A stretch of DNA of 64,000 bases from Pseudomonas sp. PSE14 (GTDB lineage Bacteria; Pseudomonadota; Gammaproteobacteria; Pseudomonadales; Pseudomonadaceae). Both the position numbers and the translations under genes were made by a program. The stretch covers positions 2,542,001-2,606,000 of the forward strand of contig NZ_CP115669.1 of the NCBI RefSeq assembly GCF_029203285.1, in the 5' to 3' direction. The notes below the pieces were generated by a model. It was not told the origin of the DNA, did no database searches, and worked only from the letters and a program-made list of their open reading frames with translations. The number at the start of each line of letters is the position of its first letter. Positions within the stretch are counted from its first letter, which is position 1. This document shows positions 27,605 through 38,281 of this stretch, piece by piece.

Positions 27605-30600
27605 ACCGTGCGGGCTGGATGCGCACCATGCGCTGGCTGCTGGGCGGGCTGCTCGGCCTGATCCTGCTATCGATAGCGGGCCTGTCGGCATTGCTGGGCA
27701 CCGAAGCGGGTAGCCGAATGGCGTTGCAGCGGGTGCCGGGTTTGACCTTGGATGGCTTCAGCGGCCGCCTGGCCGGCGCCTTCACCGCGAGGCGCCTGGA
27801 GTGGAGCGACGGCGCCACCCGCCTGGTGCTCGACGAGCCGGATATCGACTGGTCGCCGGGCTGCCTGCTGCGCATGGCGCTGTGCCTGAGCCGCGTGGCG
27901 GCGAAGGAGATACGGCTGACCCTGCCGCCAAGCGAGTCGAGCGAGTCTTCCGGGCCGATCCAGTTGCCGAGCCTGAACCTGCCGCTGGCCCTGGAGCTGG
28001 GCGACGTGCGTATTGGCCGCTTCCTGCTCGATGACCAGGAGCAGCTGCGCGACACCAACCTGGTGGCGAACTGGGACCCTGAAGGTCTGCACATCCAGTC
28101 GGCGACGCTGGCGCGGGGTGATCTGCGCCTGTCGCTCTCCGGCCTGCTCAAGCCCACCCAAGGGTGGCCATTGCAGGCGCAGGGCAGCCTCGATCTGCCG
28201 GCCGTGGGCGGCAAGCCCTGGTCGCTGAAGCTGCAGGTCGATGGCGAACTGCAAGGTCACCTGAAGTTGCAGGCACAGAGCAGCGGCTACCTCAATGGCC
28301 AGTTGCAGGGTGATGTGCAGCCGCTGGCGGAGAACCTGCCGGCCCAGGCCCTGGTGCTGGCCGACGGATTCAAGGCGGATGCCGCGCTGCCCGATACGCT
28401 GACGCTGAATCAGGTTCGCCTGAACGCCAATGGCGACCTGAAGAACGGCTACCAGATCGCCGGCGCGGCCCTGTTGCCGGCCGAAGACAGTCCGGTGGTG
28501 CTGACCCTGCGTGGCCGCGTCGATGCCCAGGGGGCGGATATCGCCGCACTCGATCTGACGGCCGCCCAGGCACAGCGCCTGGGCGTGCAGGGACGGCTCG
28601 ACTGGAAGGATGGCTTCGCCGCCGACGCCACCCTTGACTGGCTGGACTTCCCCTGGCGGCGCCTGTACCCGGCCATCGAGGAACCGCCGGTGAGCGTGCA
28701 CAGCCTTAAGGCCGAGGTGCAGTATCGCGACGGCGCCTACCTGGGCAATTTCGATGCCGCGCTGAACGGTCCGGCGGGCGCCTTCACCCTGGCCAGTCCG
28801 GTCTCCGGCAACCTCTCGGAAGTCTTCCTGCCGTCGCTGCAGCTGGTGGCGGGGCAGGGCAAGGCCGCGGGCCATGTGAGGGTCGGCTTCGCCGACACTC
28901 TCAGCTGGGACGCCGCCCTCGATCTACGCGACCTCGACCCCGCCTACTGGCTGGAGCAGATGCCGGGCCGCCTGGGCGGGCCGCTGCGCAGCCAGGGCTC
29001 GCTCAAGGGCGGCAACCTGAACCTGACCGCGAACCTCGACCTGCAAGGGCGCCTGCGTGGCCAGCCAGCCTTGCTCAGGGCACGTGCCGAGGGTGCCGGG
29101 CAGTCGTGGAAGGCCGACGAGTTGACCCTGCAACTGGGCGACAACCGCATCACCGGCCAGGCGGCGCTGGACCAGCGTCTCTCCGGCAAGCTGGACCTCG
29201 CCCTGAATCAATTGGGCCAACTGTGGCCGCAGCTCGCCGGCCAACTGGGCGGGCGACTCGACCTGGCCGGCACCCTGCAGGCACCGCAGGGGCAACTGGC
29301 GCTCAACGGCCAGCGCGTCGCCTACGCCGGCCAGAGCCTGCGCAGCCTGGCGCTGGACGCCAAACTGGATGCCGCCCAGCGCGGCCGCCTGGACCTGCAG
29401 ATACAGGGCCTGCGCAGCGGCGACACGCGCCTGGGCACGCTCAAGCTGGAAGGCAGCGGCGACAAGCAGCGCCAGCAGCTCTCGCTGAACCTGCAAGGCA
29501 AGCCGGTGGTCCTTGCGCTGAACCTCGACGGCACCTGGAACGGCCGCGACTGGCGTGGCCGCCTGGCGCAGGGCGACATCCAGAGCGGCGGGCAGGACTG
29601 GCGCCTGCAGCAGCCGGCGAAGCTGGAGCGACTGGCCGATGGCCGGCTGACCCTGGGCGCGCATTGCTGGGCCTCGGGCCCGGCCAGCCTGTGCGCCGAA
29701 GACCAGCGCCTGATGCCCGACCCGCGCCTGCGCCTGCACTTGCGCCAGTTCCCGCTGGACAGCCTGGCGCGCTGGCTGCCAGAAGACTTCGCCTGGCGCG
29801 GCCAGCTGGACGGCGACGTGCAACTGGACCTACCGGCCAGCGGCCCGAACGGTTCGATCCTGCTCAATGCCGGCAGCGGCACGCTGCGCCTGAAGGAACA
29901 GGACGACTGGGTCGACTTCCCCTACCAGAGCCTGCAACTGGAAAGCCGCCTGACACCCCGGCGCATCGATACCAGCCTGCAGTTCCATGGCGAGAAGCTG
30001 GGCACGCTGGATGCCCAGGTGCAGCTCGACCCCCGGCCGAAGTCCAAGCCGCTGAGCGGCAGCTTCAGCCTCAACGGCTTGGACCTGTCCATCGCACGGC
30101 CCTTCGTGCCCGCGGTGGAAACCCTCAAGGGACGGCTCCACGGTAACGGGCGGATTTCCGGCGGCCTGCTGGCGCCACGGGTGGACGGCGAGCTGCGTCT
30201 GGTCGATGGCGAGGTCTCCGGCGGCGACCTGCCGACGCGCCTGGAACAGCTGCAGGTGCAGGCGCGTATCGCCGGCGAACAGGTGGACCTGAGCGGCCAC
30301 TGGACGGCCGGGGAGCATGGCAACGGCAACCTGTCCGGGCGGATCGCCTGGAACGAGGCGCTGGATGTCGACCTGAACGTGCGCGGCAACCGTCTGCCGG
30401 TGACGATCGACCCGTACGCGGAACTGGAGGTCGCGCCGGACCTGGCGATCCGCATGGCCGGCGAGGGCCTGGCGGTTTCCGGCAAGGTGCAGGTGCCCAG
30501 CGGCGCCATCACCATTCGCCAGCTCCCGCCATCGACGGTCAAGGTGTCGGACGACACCGTGATCGTCGGCCAGAAGCAGGAGCAGAAGGCCGCCGCCGCA

Positions 30601-31284
30601 CTGCACATGGACGTCGACGTGATCGTCGGTGAGGACAAGCTGACCTTCTCCGGCTTTGGCCTGAACGCGGAGCTGGCCGGCCAGGTGCACGTGGGCGACA
30701 ACCTCGACACCCGTGGCGAGCTGCGCCTGAACAAGGGCCGCTACCGTGCCTACGGACAGAAGCTGACCATCCGCCGTGCGCGCCTGCTGTTCGCCGGACC
30801 CATCGACCAGCCGTACCTGGATATCGAGGCGATCCGCAAGGTCGACGACGTGATCGCCGGCCTGCGCCTGACCGGCAACGCCGAGCAGCCGCGCAGCGAG
30901 GTGTTCTCGGAACCGGCGATGAGCCAGCAGCAGGCGCTGTCCTACCTGGTGCTGGGCCGGCCGATGAGCACCGGCGAGGACAGCAACATGATGGGCGAGG
31001 CGGCGCTGGCGCTGGGCCTGGCCGGAAGCGCGCCGCTCACCGGCGAGGTCGCGCAGAAGCTGGGCATCCAGGACTTCCAGCTGGACACCGAGGGCACCGG
31101 CAACAGCACCAGCGTGGTCGCCAGCGGCCAGCTCTCCGACAAGCTCAGCCTGCGCTATGGCGTGGGGGTGTTCGAGCCGGCCAATACCATCGCCTTGCGC
31201 TACCTGCTGAGCAAGAAGGTGTATCTGGAGGCGGCCAGCGGCCTGGCCAGCTCGCTGGATATCTTCTACAAGCGCGACTTCTGA
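27601..31284 (+). CDS. tamB: TamB, inner-membrane-anchored translocation and assembly protein
   Basis: A 1227-residue protein with one N-terminal transmembrane helix (about residues 9-31, MRWLLGGLLGLILLSIAGLS) and a long periplasmic repeat region that fits the beta-taco/AsmA-like TamB fold. The conserved C-terminal TamB (DUF490) domain is visible, ending SGLASSLDIFYKRDF. It spans the periplasm and works with TamA. It starts with GTG at 27601 inside the tamA stop (GTGA overlap), indicating translational coupling. Length is normal for the family. Confidence 0.93.
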   Translation: MNRAGWMRTMRWLLGGLLGLILLSIAGLSALLGTEAGSRMALQRVPGLTLDGFSGRLAGAFTARRLEWSDGATRLVLDEPDIDWSPGCLLRMALCLSRVAAKEIRLTLPPSESSESSGPIQLPSLNLPLALELGDVRIGRFLLDDQEQLRDTNLVANWDPEGLHIQSATLARGDLRLSLSGLLKPTQGWPLQAQGSLDLPAVGGKPWSLKLQVDGELQGHLKLQAQSSGYLNGQLQGDVQPLAENLPAQALVLADGFKADAALPDTLTLNQVRLNANGDLKNGYQIAGAALLPAEDSPVVLTLRGRVDAQGADIAALDLTAAQAQRLGVQGRLDWKDGFAADATLDWLDFPWRRLYPAIEEPPVSVHSLKAEVQYRDGAYLGNFDAALNGPAGAFTLASPVSGNLSEVFLPSLQLVAGQGKAAGHVRVGFADTLSWDAALDLRDLDPAYWLEQMPGRLGGPLRSQGSLKGGNLNLTANLDLQGRLRGQPALLRARAEGAGQSWKADELTLQLGDNRITGQAALDQRLSGKLDLALNQLGQLWPQLAGQLGGRLDLAGTLQAPQGQLALNGQRVAYAGQSLRSLALDAKLDAAQRGRLDLQIQGLRSGDTRLGTLKLEGSGDKQRQQLSLNLQGKPVVLALNLDGTWNGRDWRGRLAQGDIQSGGQDWRLQQPAKLERLADGRLTLGAHCWASGPASLCAEDQRLMPDPRLRLHLRQFPLDSLARWLPEDFAWRGQLDGDVQLDLPASGPNGSILLNAGSGTLRLKEQDDWVDFPYQSLQLESRLTPRRIDTSLQFHGEKLGTLDAQVQLDPRPKSKPLSGSFSLNGLDLSIARPFVPAVETLKGRLHGNGRISGGLLAPRVDGELRLVDGEVSGGDLPTRLEQLQVQARIAGEQVDLSGHWTAGEHGNGNLSGRIAWNEALDVDLNVRGNRLPVTIDPYAELEVAPDLAIRMAGEGLAVSGKVQVPSGAITIRQLPPSTVKVSDDTVIVGQKQEQKAAAALHMDVDVIVGEDKLTFSGFGLNAELAGQVHVGDNLDTRGELRLNKGRYRAYGQKLTIRRARLLFAGPIDQPYLDIEAIRKVDDVIAGLRLTGNAEQPRSEVFSEPAMSQQQALSYLVLGRPMSTGEDSNMMGEAALALGLAGSAPLTGEVAQKLGIQDFQLDTEGTGNSTSVVASGQLSDKLSLRYGVGVFEPANTIALRYLLSKKVYLEAASGLASSLDIFYKRDF

Positions 31285-31397
31285 TGCCCTGGGTCTGGGG
31301 GGCCCGGCAGGCACTGCCGCCAGCCTTCATTGCGCCTTAAGAAAGGCTCTACAGACTTCCTGTGCCGTCGATTTTCCGACGGTTACGGGGAGTCAAC

Positions 31398-34172
31398 ATG
31401 CGCCTGGACCACCTCAGGACCCACCTGCTCGAATTCATCAACAAGGGCTTTCCGGCCCGTCAGTTGCGCCGTCTGGCTGCACGCGACCTGTTGCGCGGGG
31501 CTGCGGCGGGACGGCGGGCGCCCGCGCCGCTGGCCGGAGCCTTGCTGGAGTGGTCGGTGCTGGAACCCCAGGACGCGCTCGATCGCCTGGACAGCCGCCG
31601 CGAAGGACTCAGCGAGTCGGAGGCGCAAGAGCGACTCGTACGCTTGGGGCCGAACGAGGTGGAACAGGACCGCCCGATCGGTGCCTGGCTGCACCTCTGG
31701 TACTGCTACTGCAATCCCTTCAACCTGCTGCTGAGCCTGCTGGCAGCGATCTCCTGGGTGACCGAGGACGCCGAGGCCGCCGTGGTGATCGGCAGCATGG
31801 TGGGGATTTCCACGTTGCTGCGCTTCGTCCAGGAGAAGCGCTCGAACCGCGCCGCCGAGCGCCTCAAGGCGATGGTCAGCAACACCGCCACGGTGTTCCG
31901 CAGCCCCGATGGCGAAGGGCCGTCGAGCCGGGTTGAGGTGCCGATTCGCCAACTGGTGCCTGGCGATGTGCTGTGGCTCTCGGCTGGCGACATGGTGCCG
32001 GCGGACGTGCGCCTGCTCAGCGCCAAGGACCTGTTCGTCGGCCAGGCGGCGCTGACCGGTGAATCGCTGCCGGTGGAGAAGTTCGCCCAGCTGCGCGACG
32101 CCCGTCAGGGCAACCCGCTGGAGCGCGACAACCTCTGCTTCATGGGCACCAACGTCATCAGTGGTTCGGCGCAGGCCGTGGTGGTTGGCACCGGCGCACG
32201 GACCTATTTCGGCTCGCTGGCCGAGCGGGTGATCGCGACGGACCCGGCGCCCACCGCCTTCCAGGCTGGGGTGAACAAGGTCAGCTGGCTGCTGATCCGC
32301 TTCATGCTGGTGATGGCGCCGCTGGTGCTGCTGATCAATGGTTTCACCAAGGGTGACTGGCTGGAGGCAGCGCTGTTCGCGTTGTCCATCGCGGTTGGCC
32401 TGACCCCGGAAATGCTCCCGATGATCGTCACGTCGACCCTGGCCAAGGGCGCGGTGGCGCTGAGCCGGCGCAAGGTGATCGTCAAGCGCCTGGACGCCAT
32501 CCAGAACTTCGGGGCGATGGACATCCTCTGCACCGACAAGACCGGCACCCTGACCCAGGACCGCATCGTGCTGGAGCGCCATACCGACGCCTTTGGCCAG
32601 GCCCAGGACCGCGTCCTGCAACTGGCCTTCCTCAACAGCCACCACCAGACCGGGCTGAAGAACCTGCTGGACGTGGCCGTGCTGGAGCACGTCGAGTTGC
32701 GCCATGCGTTGCGGGTGGACAGCCGCTACCGCAAGATCGACGAGATTCCCTTCGACTTCGCCCGCCGGCGCATGTCGGTGGTGGTCCGCGAGCCGGACGA
32801 CCGCCACCTGCTGATCTGCAAGGGCGCACTGGAAGAGGTGCTGGACGTCTGCGTTTCGGTGGAGGCCGGCGACACCGTGGTGCCGCTGGACGGCGAGCAC
32901 CTGGCGAGCATTCGCGCGGTGGCCGAGGGGCTCAACCAGGAAGGTCTGCGAGTGGTCGCGGTGGCGACCCGCGAACTGCCGCCGGAGCGCGAAGGCTATG
33001 GCGTGGCCGACGAGGCGCGGCTGTGTCTGGCCGGCTACATCGCCTTCCTCGATCCGCCGAAGGAAACCACCGCCCCGGCGTTGCGCGCGCTAGCGGAAAA
33101 CGGCGTGGCGGTGAAGGTGCTGACTGGCGACAACGAGCGGGTCACCCTGAAGGTCTGCCGCGACGTCGGTCTGCCGGTGCAGGGCGTGCTCCTCGGCCCG
33201 CAGCTGGACAGCCTCGATGACCCGACGCTGGGCGAGCGGGCCGAGCGCACCACGCTGTTCGCCAAGCTCACCCCAGGCCACAAGGAGCGGCTGGTGCGCG
33301 TGCTGCGCGAGCGCGGGCACGTGGTGGGCTTCCTCGGCGATGGCATCAACGACGCCCCGGCGCTGCGCACCGCGGACATCGGCATTTCGGTGGACTCTGC
33401 GGTGGACATCGCCAAGGAAGCCGCCGACCTGATCCTGCTGGAAAAGAGCCTGCTGGTGCTGGAAGAAGGGGTGATCGAAGGCCGCCGTACCTTCGCCAAC
33501 ATGCTCAAGTACATCCGCATGACCGCCAGTTCCAATTTCGGCAATGTGTTCAGCGTGCTGGTGGCCAGCGCCTTCATTCCCTTCCTTCCGATGCTGCCGT
33601 TGCAGCTGTTGGTGCAGAACCTGCTGTACGACCTGTCGCAGATCGCCATTCCCTTCGACCACGTCGATGACGAGCAGCTGCGCAGCCCGCAGCAATGGAA
33701 TCCCGGCGGGCTGGGGCGCTTCATGGTGTTCTTCGGGCCGATCAGTTCGCTGTTCGACATTGCCACCTTCCTGGTCCTGTGGTTCGCCCTGGGCGCCAAT
33801 GCGCCGCAGCACCAGGCGCTGTTCCAATCCGGCTGGTTCGTCGAGGGGCTGATCTCGCAGCTGCTGGTGGTGCACATGATCCGCACCCGGCGCATTCCGT
33901 TCCTGCAGAGCCGCGCGGCCTGGCCGCTGCTGGGCATGACCCTGGCGCTGGTTGCCGTGGCGATCTTCCTGCCCATGGGGCCGCTGGCCCATTCGTTCCA
34001 CATGCAGGCGCTGCCGCTGGCGTACTGGCCGTGGCTGGCGGGCATCCTGGCGGGATACATGGTGCTGACCCAGGCGGTGAAGGGCCGGTTTGCGCGCCGC
34101 TATGGCTGGGATCGCAGCGAGCGACCGCGTCCACGGGCATCGATGGCGCTGGGCGAGGGCGCGGAGGCCTGA
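31398..34172 (+). CDS. mgtA: Magnesium-importing P-type ATPase (P3B, MgtA/MgtB type)
   Basis: A 924-residue P-type ATPase that moves Mg2+ inwards with ATP hydrolysis. The actuator-domain motif LTGES is present, the phosphorylated Asp380 lies in DKTGTLTQD, and the hinge motif is GDGINDAPALRTADIGISVD. About ten transmembrane segments are visible, with the longer P3B C-terminus. The ATG at 31398 has GGGGAG upstream; an in-frame start 12 codons earlier is less supported. It stands alone, without an mgtC, and no RNA leader could be identified by eye in the 113 nt upstream. Confidence 0.92.
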   Translation: MRLDHLRTHLLEFINKGFPARQLRRLAARDLLRGAAAGRRAPAPLAGALLEWSVLEPQDALDRLDSRREGLSESEAQERLVRLGPNEVEQDRPIGAWLHLWYCYCNPFNLLLSLLAAISWVTEDAEAAVVIGSMVGISTLLRFVQEKRSNRAAERLKAMVSNTATVFRSPDGEGPSSRVEVPIRQLVPGDVLWLSAGDMVPADVRLLSAKDLFVGQAALTGESLPVEKFAQLRDARQGNPLERDNLCFMGTNVISGSAQAVVVGTGARTYFGSLAERVIATDPAPTAFQAGVNKVSWLLIRFMLVMAPLVLLINGFTKGDWLEAALFALSIAVGLTPEMLPMIVTSTLAKGAVALSRRKVIVKRLDAIQNFGAMDILCTDKTGTLTQDRIVLERHTDAFGQAQDRVLQLAFLNSHHQTGLKNLLDVAVLEHVELRHALRVDSRYRKIDEIPFDFARRRMSVVVREPDDRHLLICKGALEEVLDVCVSVEAGDTVVPLDGEHLASIRAVAEGLNQEGLRVVAVATRELPPEREGYGVADEARLCLAGYIAFLDPPKETTAPALRALAENGVAVKVLTGDNERVTLKVCRDVGLPVQGVLLGPQLDSLDDPTLGERAERTTLFAKLTPGHKERLVRVLRERGHVVGFLGDGINDAPALRTADIGISVDSAVDIAKEAADLILLEKSLLVLEEGVIEGRRTFANMLKYIRMTASSNFGNVFSVLVASAFIPFLPMLPLQLLVQNLLYDLSQIAIPFDHVDDEQLRSPQQWNPGGLGRFMVFFGPISSLFDIATFLVLWFALGANAPQHQALFQSGWFVEGLISQLLVVHMIRTRRIPFLQSRAAWPLLGMTLALVAVAIFLPMGPLAHSFHMQALPLAYWPWLAGILAGYMVLTQAVKGRFARRYGWDRSERPRPRASMALGEGAEA

Positions 34173-34344
34173 GTCGAACGCCGGCAGTTTCAGGCAAGTC
34201 TGCGCAGGACCAGGCAAACCGCTCGGCGCTTTCTTCGCGTATCGTCGCGGCGCGTGCCGGGCATAGCGCCTAGGCTGAATCGATCCGTGCCGGAACCTGC
34301 GGGTTCTGGCCGCCCCATCACCCGAGGAAGAGGTGAACTCGCAG

Positions 34345-34803
34345 ATGATTACCGTGAACCTGAACGGCAAGGACCATGAATTCGACGCGCCCGGCGAGAT
34401 GCCGCTGCTCTGGGCCCTGCGCGACATCGCCGGGCTGACCGGCACCAAGTACGGCTGCGGCATGGCGCTGTGCGGCGCCTGCACGGTGCACATCGACGGC
34501 CAGCCGACCCGCTCCTGCGTCACGCCGCTGGCGGCGGTGGCGGGCAAGAAGGTCACCACCATCGAGGCGGTGAACGAGCAGCCCGCCGGCAAGGCCGTCC
34601 AGGACGCCTGGCGGCGGCTGGACGTGGTGCAGTGCGGTTACTGCCAGTCCGGGCAGATCATGTCCGCCACCGCGCTCCTTGCCTCCAACAAGGCGCCCAG
34701 CGATGCCGACATCGACACGGCCATGAGCGGCAACATCTGCCGCTGCGCCACCTACGCGCGGATTCGCGCGGCCATCCACGACGCCGCCAAGACCCTGGCC
34801 TGA
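34345..34803 (+). CDS. [2Fe-2S] subunit of a molybdenum hydroxylase (isoquinoline 1-oxidoreductase alpha type)
   Basis: A 152-residue small subunit carrying two [2Fe-2S] clusters: a plant-ferredoxin-type site ([18 protein letters not shown] plus the later cysteine in RSC) and a helical-domain site (CGYCQSG and NICRC). It transfers electrons from the molybdenum subunit. It pairs with the next gene across 11 nt, as in iorAB-like oxidoreductases and related aldehyde dehydrogenases. The ATG at 34345 gives the usual family N-terminus; a GTG at 34333 is an alternative. Whether the substrate is an N-heterocycle or an aldehyde cannot be told. Confidence 0.9.
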   Translation: MITVNLNGKDHEFDAPGEMPLLWALRDIAGLTGTKYGCGMALCGACTVHIDGQPTRSCVTPLAAVAGKKVTTIEAVNEQPAGKAVQDAWRRLDVVQCGYCQSGQIMSATALLASNKAPSDADIDTAMSGNICRCATYARIRAAIHDAAKTLA

Positions 34804-34814
34804 GGAGCTTCGAC

Positions 34815-37061
34815 ATGCGCGATACCCGCATCGATCAGGAAGAGGCGCAGCAGCGCGGCATCTTCAATCTCAGCCGCCGGCATTTCCTCCGGGGCGCCGG
34901 TGGCCTGGCTCTGGGCATCTACTTCGCGCCGCTGCTCGCGCGCATGGGCGAGGCGCAGGCGGCCGGTGATTTCGAACCCAACGCCTTCGTGCGCATCGCC
35001 CCCGACGGCACGGTGACGGTGATCGCCAAGCACGTGGAAATGGGGCAGGGCAGCTATACGGGCCTCGCCACGCTGGTGGCCGAGGAACTGGATGCCGACT
35101 GGGCCCATGTGCGCGTGGAAGGCGCGCCGGCCGATGCCAAGCGCTACGCCAACCTGGCCTTCGGCAATCTGCAGGGCACCGGCGGCAGTACCGCCACCGC
35201 CAACTCCTTCGAGCAGATGCGCAAGGCCGGCGCCAGCGCGCGCGCCATGCTGGTGGCCGCCGCCGCCGAGCAATGGAAGGTGCCCGCCGCTCAGATCGAA
35301 GTGCATGACGGCGTGGTGACCCACGCCGCTTCCGGACACAAGGCCGGCTTCGGCGAACTGGCCGAGGCGGCGGCCAAGCAGCCGGTGCCCGCCGAAGTGA
35401 AGCTGAAGGACCCGAAGGACTTCAAGCTGATCGGCCAGGCGAAGCTGGCGCGCATCGACAGCAGCGGCAAGACCGATGGCTCGGCGGTGTTCACCCAGGA
35501 CATCCACCTGCCGGACATGCTGGTGGCCGTGGTCGCCCACCCGCCACGCTTCGGCGGGGTACCGGCCAAGGTTGACTCGACCAAGGCCAAGGCGGTGCCC
35601 GGCGTGGTCGCGGTGGTGCAGTTCCCCGGCAGCGACAGGCGCTTCGCCGGTGTGGCCGTGCTGGCCAAGAACACCTGGGCCGCCCGCCAGGGTCGTGATG
35701 CCTTGCAGGTCGAGTGGGACGAGAGCAAGGCGTTCAAGATGGGCAGCAAGGAAATCTTCGCCCAGTACCGCGAGATGGCCGGCAAGCCCGGTTTGGTGGC
35801 GCGCAACGTGGGCGATGTCGACAAGGCCCTGAAGCAGCCGGCCAAGCTCATCGAGGCGGAGTACGAGTTCCCGTTCCTGGCCCACGCGGCGATGGAACCG
35901 TTGAACTGCGTGGTTCAGCTCAAGGATGACGGTGGCTGCCAGATCTGGAATGGCGAGCAGTGGCAGACCGCCGACCAGGCGGCGGTGGCGCAGTTGCTGG
36001 GCGTCAAGCCGGAGCAGGTGTCGATCACCCAGCTGTACGCTGGCGGCAGCTTCGGCCGGCGCGCCAATCCGCATTCGGACTACGTGCTGGAGGCTGCGGC
36101 GATCGCCAAGGCCGCCCATGAGCAGGGCATCAAGGCGCCGGTGAAGATGGTCTGGACCCGCGAGGACGATACCCGTGGCGGCTATTACCGCCCGGCGTTC
36201 CTGCACCGCGCACGGCTGGCGGTGGATGCTTCGGGCAACCTCGTGGGCTGGGAGCAGCGCCTGGTCGGCCAGTCCTTCATCCTCGGCACGCCGTTCGAGA
36301 AGATCATGGTCAAGGATGGCATCGACAAGATCGCCGTGGAGGGCGCGGACGACCTACCCTATGCGGTGCCCAACCTGCGCGTCGAGCAGGCGCTGGCCGA
36401 GAACGTCACGGTGCCGACCCAGTGGTGGCGCTCCGTGGGGCATACCCATACGGCGTTCTCCACCGAGACGCTGGTGGACGAGGCCGCCATCGCTGCTGGC
36501 AAGGACCCCTACGAGTTCCGCCACGCCCTGCTCAAGGACTATCCCCGCCATCGCGGCGTACTGGAGCTGGCGGCGCAGCGGGCCAACTGGAAGGCGCCGC
36601 TGGCGAAGGGCGCCGAGGGCGAGCAGCGCGGCCGGGGCATCGCCGTGCACGAGTCGTTCGGCAGCTTCGTGGCCCAGGTGGTGGAGGTGACGGTCAAGGC
36701 AGACCACAGCTTCAAGGTGGACCGCGTGGTCTGCGCGGTGGACTGCGGCCTGGCGATCAACCCGGACGTGATCACGGCGCAGATGGAAGGCGGCATCGGC
36801 TTCGCCCTGTCGGCGGCGCTGCACAGCGCCATCACCCTGACGGACGGGAAGGTCGACCAGTCCAACTTCCACGACTTCCAGGTCCTGCGCATCAACGAGA
36901 TGCCGGTGGTGGAGGTGCACATCGTGCCGTCCGCGGTACCGCCGACCGGGGTTGGCGAGCCCGGCGTGCCGCCGCTGGCGCCGGCGCTGGCCAACGCGCT
37001 GTTCGCCGCCACCGGCAAGCGCATCCGCACCTTGCCGATCGGCAATCAGTTACAGGCGTGA
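34815..37061 (+). CDS. Molybdopterin-binding subunit of an aldehyde/N-heterocycle oxidoreductase
   Basis: A 748-residue xanthine dehydrogenase-family large subunit. A twin-arginine signal SRRHFLRG (residues 20-27) with a hydrophobic stretch and AQA cleavage region indicates export of the folded enzyme to the periplasm. The active-site glutamate is Glu715 in GVGEPGVPP, and molybdopterin contacts such as [15 protein letters not shown] are present. It has AGGAG before the ATG and follows the [2Fe-2S] subunit. Unlike several relatives, no cytochrome c subunit or XdhC-type maturation gene is adjacent, so electron acceptor and insertion factor must be elsewhere. The substrate is unresolved. Confidence 0.9.
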   Translation: MRDTRIDQEEAQQRGIFNLSRRHFLRGAGGLALGIYFAPLLARMGEAQAAGDFEPNAFVRIAPDGTVTVIAKHVEMGQGSYTGLATLVAEELDADWAHVRVEGAPADAKRYANLAFGNLQGTGGSTATANSFEQMRKAGASARAMLVAAAAEQWKVPAAQIEVHDGVVTHAASGHKAGFGELAEAAAKQPVPAEVKLKDPKDFKLIGQAKLARIDSSGKTDGSAVFTQDIHLPDMLVAVVAHPPRFGGVPAKVDSTKAKAVPGVVAVVQFPGSDRRFAGVAVLAKNTWAARQGRDALQVEWDESKAFKMGSKEIFAQYREMAGKPGLVARNVGDVDKALKQPAKLIEAEYEFPFLAHAAMEPLNCVVQLKDDGGCQIWNGEQWQTADQAAVAQLLGVKPEQVSITQLYAGGSFGRRANPHSDYVLEAAAIAKAAHEQGIKAPVKMVWTREDDTRGGYYRPAFLHRARLAVDASGNLVGWEQRLVGQSFILGTPFEKIMVKDGIDKIAVEGADDLPYAVPNLRVEQALAENVTVPTQWWRSVGHTHTAFSTETLVDEAAIAAGKDPYEFRHALLKDYPRHRGVLELAAQRANWKAPLAKGAEGEQRGRGIAVHESFGSFVAQVVEVTVKADHSFKVDRVVCAVDCGLAINPDVITAQMEGGIGFALSAALHSAITLTDGKVDQSNFHDFQVLRINEMPVVEVHIVPSAVPPTGVGEPGVPPLAPALANALFAATGKRIRTLPIGNQLQA

Positions 37062-37111
37062 TGCACCGGATCGCCTCTCTCCCGTGAGACGGAGAGGGGC
37101 GGCTCCACAGC

Positions 37112-38158
37112 CTACGCCTCGCGCTTCCCACCCTCGGCGCGAAACCGCTCCGGCGTCGTTCCGGTGTAGCGCTGGAATGCCCGGTGGAAGCTGGTCACAT
37201 GCTCGTAGCCGAGCAGGAAGGCGATCTCCTGCAAGGCCATGCGGCTGGCCAGCAGGTAGCGCTGGGCCAGCGCCATGCGCACCTCCAGCACGATGCCCTT
37301 GAAGGTCAGCCCATCCGCGCGCAACCGCCGTTGCAGCGTGTAGGGCGGCATGCGCAGCCAGGCGGCGGTCTGTTCCAGGTCGGGCAGGGGGATGCGGGCG
37401 TTCTGCAGCAGATAGAAACGCACGTCGTCCGGCAGTGTCTGGCCGCGCTCGAAGCTGGCCAGGGTCGCCGCGCCCTGGGCCTGGCACAGGCGCGTCACCG
37501 TCGGGTTGGCGGTGGAAAAGGGGCGGTCGTGGAATTCCCGGGGAATCCACAGTTCCGCCTGGGCGGCGTTGAACCGGCACTGCCCGGGGAACAGCTCCTG
37601 GTAGACCTTCGCATGGGCCGGCGGCGGGTAGGGTAGGTGGACCTGCATGCCGGTGCAGTCTTCCAGCTCCGGCAAGCGCTGACACAGCCAGCGCCAGGTG
37701 CTGCTCAGCCATTCCTCGCACAGCGCGTTGCGCTCCACCTCGCTGAACGGCGGCAGTTGCAGGGTCAGGCGGATGTGGCTGGCGTCTTCGTCGCGCTGGG
37801 TGTGGATCGGGTGCGGCATCAGGCTGGACGGCTGGCCGAGGGATATGTCCCAGGAACGCCTTAGGTTGGCCGCGCTGATCAGCGCATAGCCGATCACGCC
37901 CAGGTCGTAGAGGTTGTAGCGCTGGCCGAGGCGCAGGAAGAAGTCGCTGGAACCCAGCAGCCCGGCGGCCTGTTGCAGCAGGCGGTAATAGCGGGCGAAG
38001 TTCATCTCGGCGGCGGCCGCTTCACCGCCTGGCGGCAGCCCCAGGCCGCCGAGCAGCGGTGCCAGCGCCGGCAGGGCGGGGCGCGCCTGCCATTCTTCAA
38101 GGAAGTGACGGAACAGCTGGCGGGCGGCGTAATCGATGTCGAAGGACGCGGTGGGCAT
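37112..38158 (-). CDS. AraC family transcriptional regulator
   Basis: A 348-residue regulator with an N-terminal arabinose-binding-like domain (about residues 20-220) and a C-terminal double helix-turn-helix ([20 protein letters not shown] and [20 protein letters not shown], then TGTTPERFR). It is divergent from the amidohydrolase across 123 nt, and that spacer contains two 21/22-bp direct repeats at 38184-38226 suited to an AraC dimer. It very probably activates the amidohydrolase-GTPase operon. It is convergent with the molybdenum hydroxylase genes. Confidence 0.9.
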   Translation of the reverse strand: MPTASFDIDYAARQLFRHFLEEWQARPALPALAPLLGGLGLPPGGEAAAAEMNFARYYRLLQQAAGLLGSSDFFLRLGQRYNLYDLGVIGYALISAANLRRSWDISLGQPSSLMPHPIHTQRDEDASHIRLTLQLPPFSEVERNALCEEWLSSTWRWLCQRLPELEDCTGMQVHLPYPPPAHAKVYQELFPGQCRFNAAQAELWIPREFHDRPFSTANPTVTRLCQAQGAATLASFERGQTLPDDVRFYLLQNARIPLPDLEQTAAWLRMPPYTLQRRLRADGLTFKGIVLEVRMALAQRYLLASRMALQEIAFLLGYEHVTSFHRAFQRYTGTTPERFRAEGGKREA

Positions 38159-38183
38159 GGCGGCGTTCTGGTCGGCTAAGAGA

Positions 38184-38226
38184 TTGTCATCTTGTGCTAG
38201 CGAGTTGTCATCTTATGCTAGTCGAG
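38184..38226 (+). promoter_or_regulatory. Tandem AraC-type operator and amidohydrolase promoter
   Basis: Two direct repeats sharing TTGTCATCTT-N-TGCTAG start at 38184 and 38205, 21 nt apart, i.e. two DNA turns on the same face. The right copy reaches the -35 position; a good -10 TATACT follows at 38244-38249 while the -35 itself is poor. This is the arrangement of an AraC class II activated promoter. The cognate regulator is most likely the divergent gene at 37112. Confidence 0.75.
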
Positions 38227-38281
38227 CGGTAAAAGCCGAGCCCTATACTGCGCCTACGGACAAGAACTACAAGGGCTTCCC

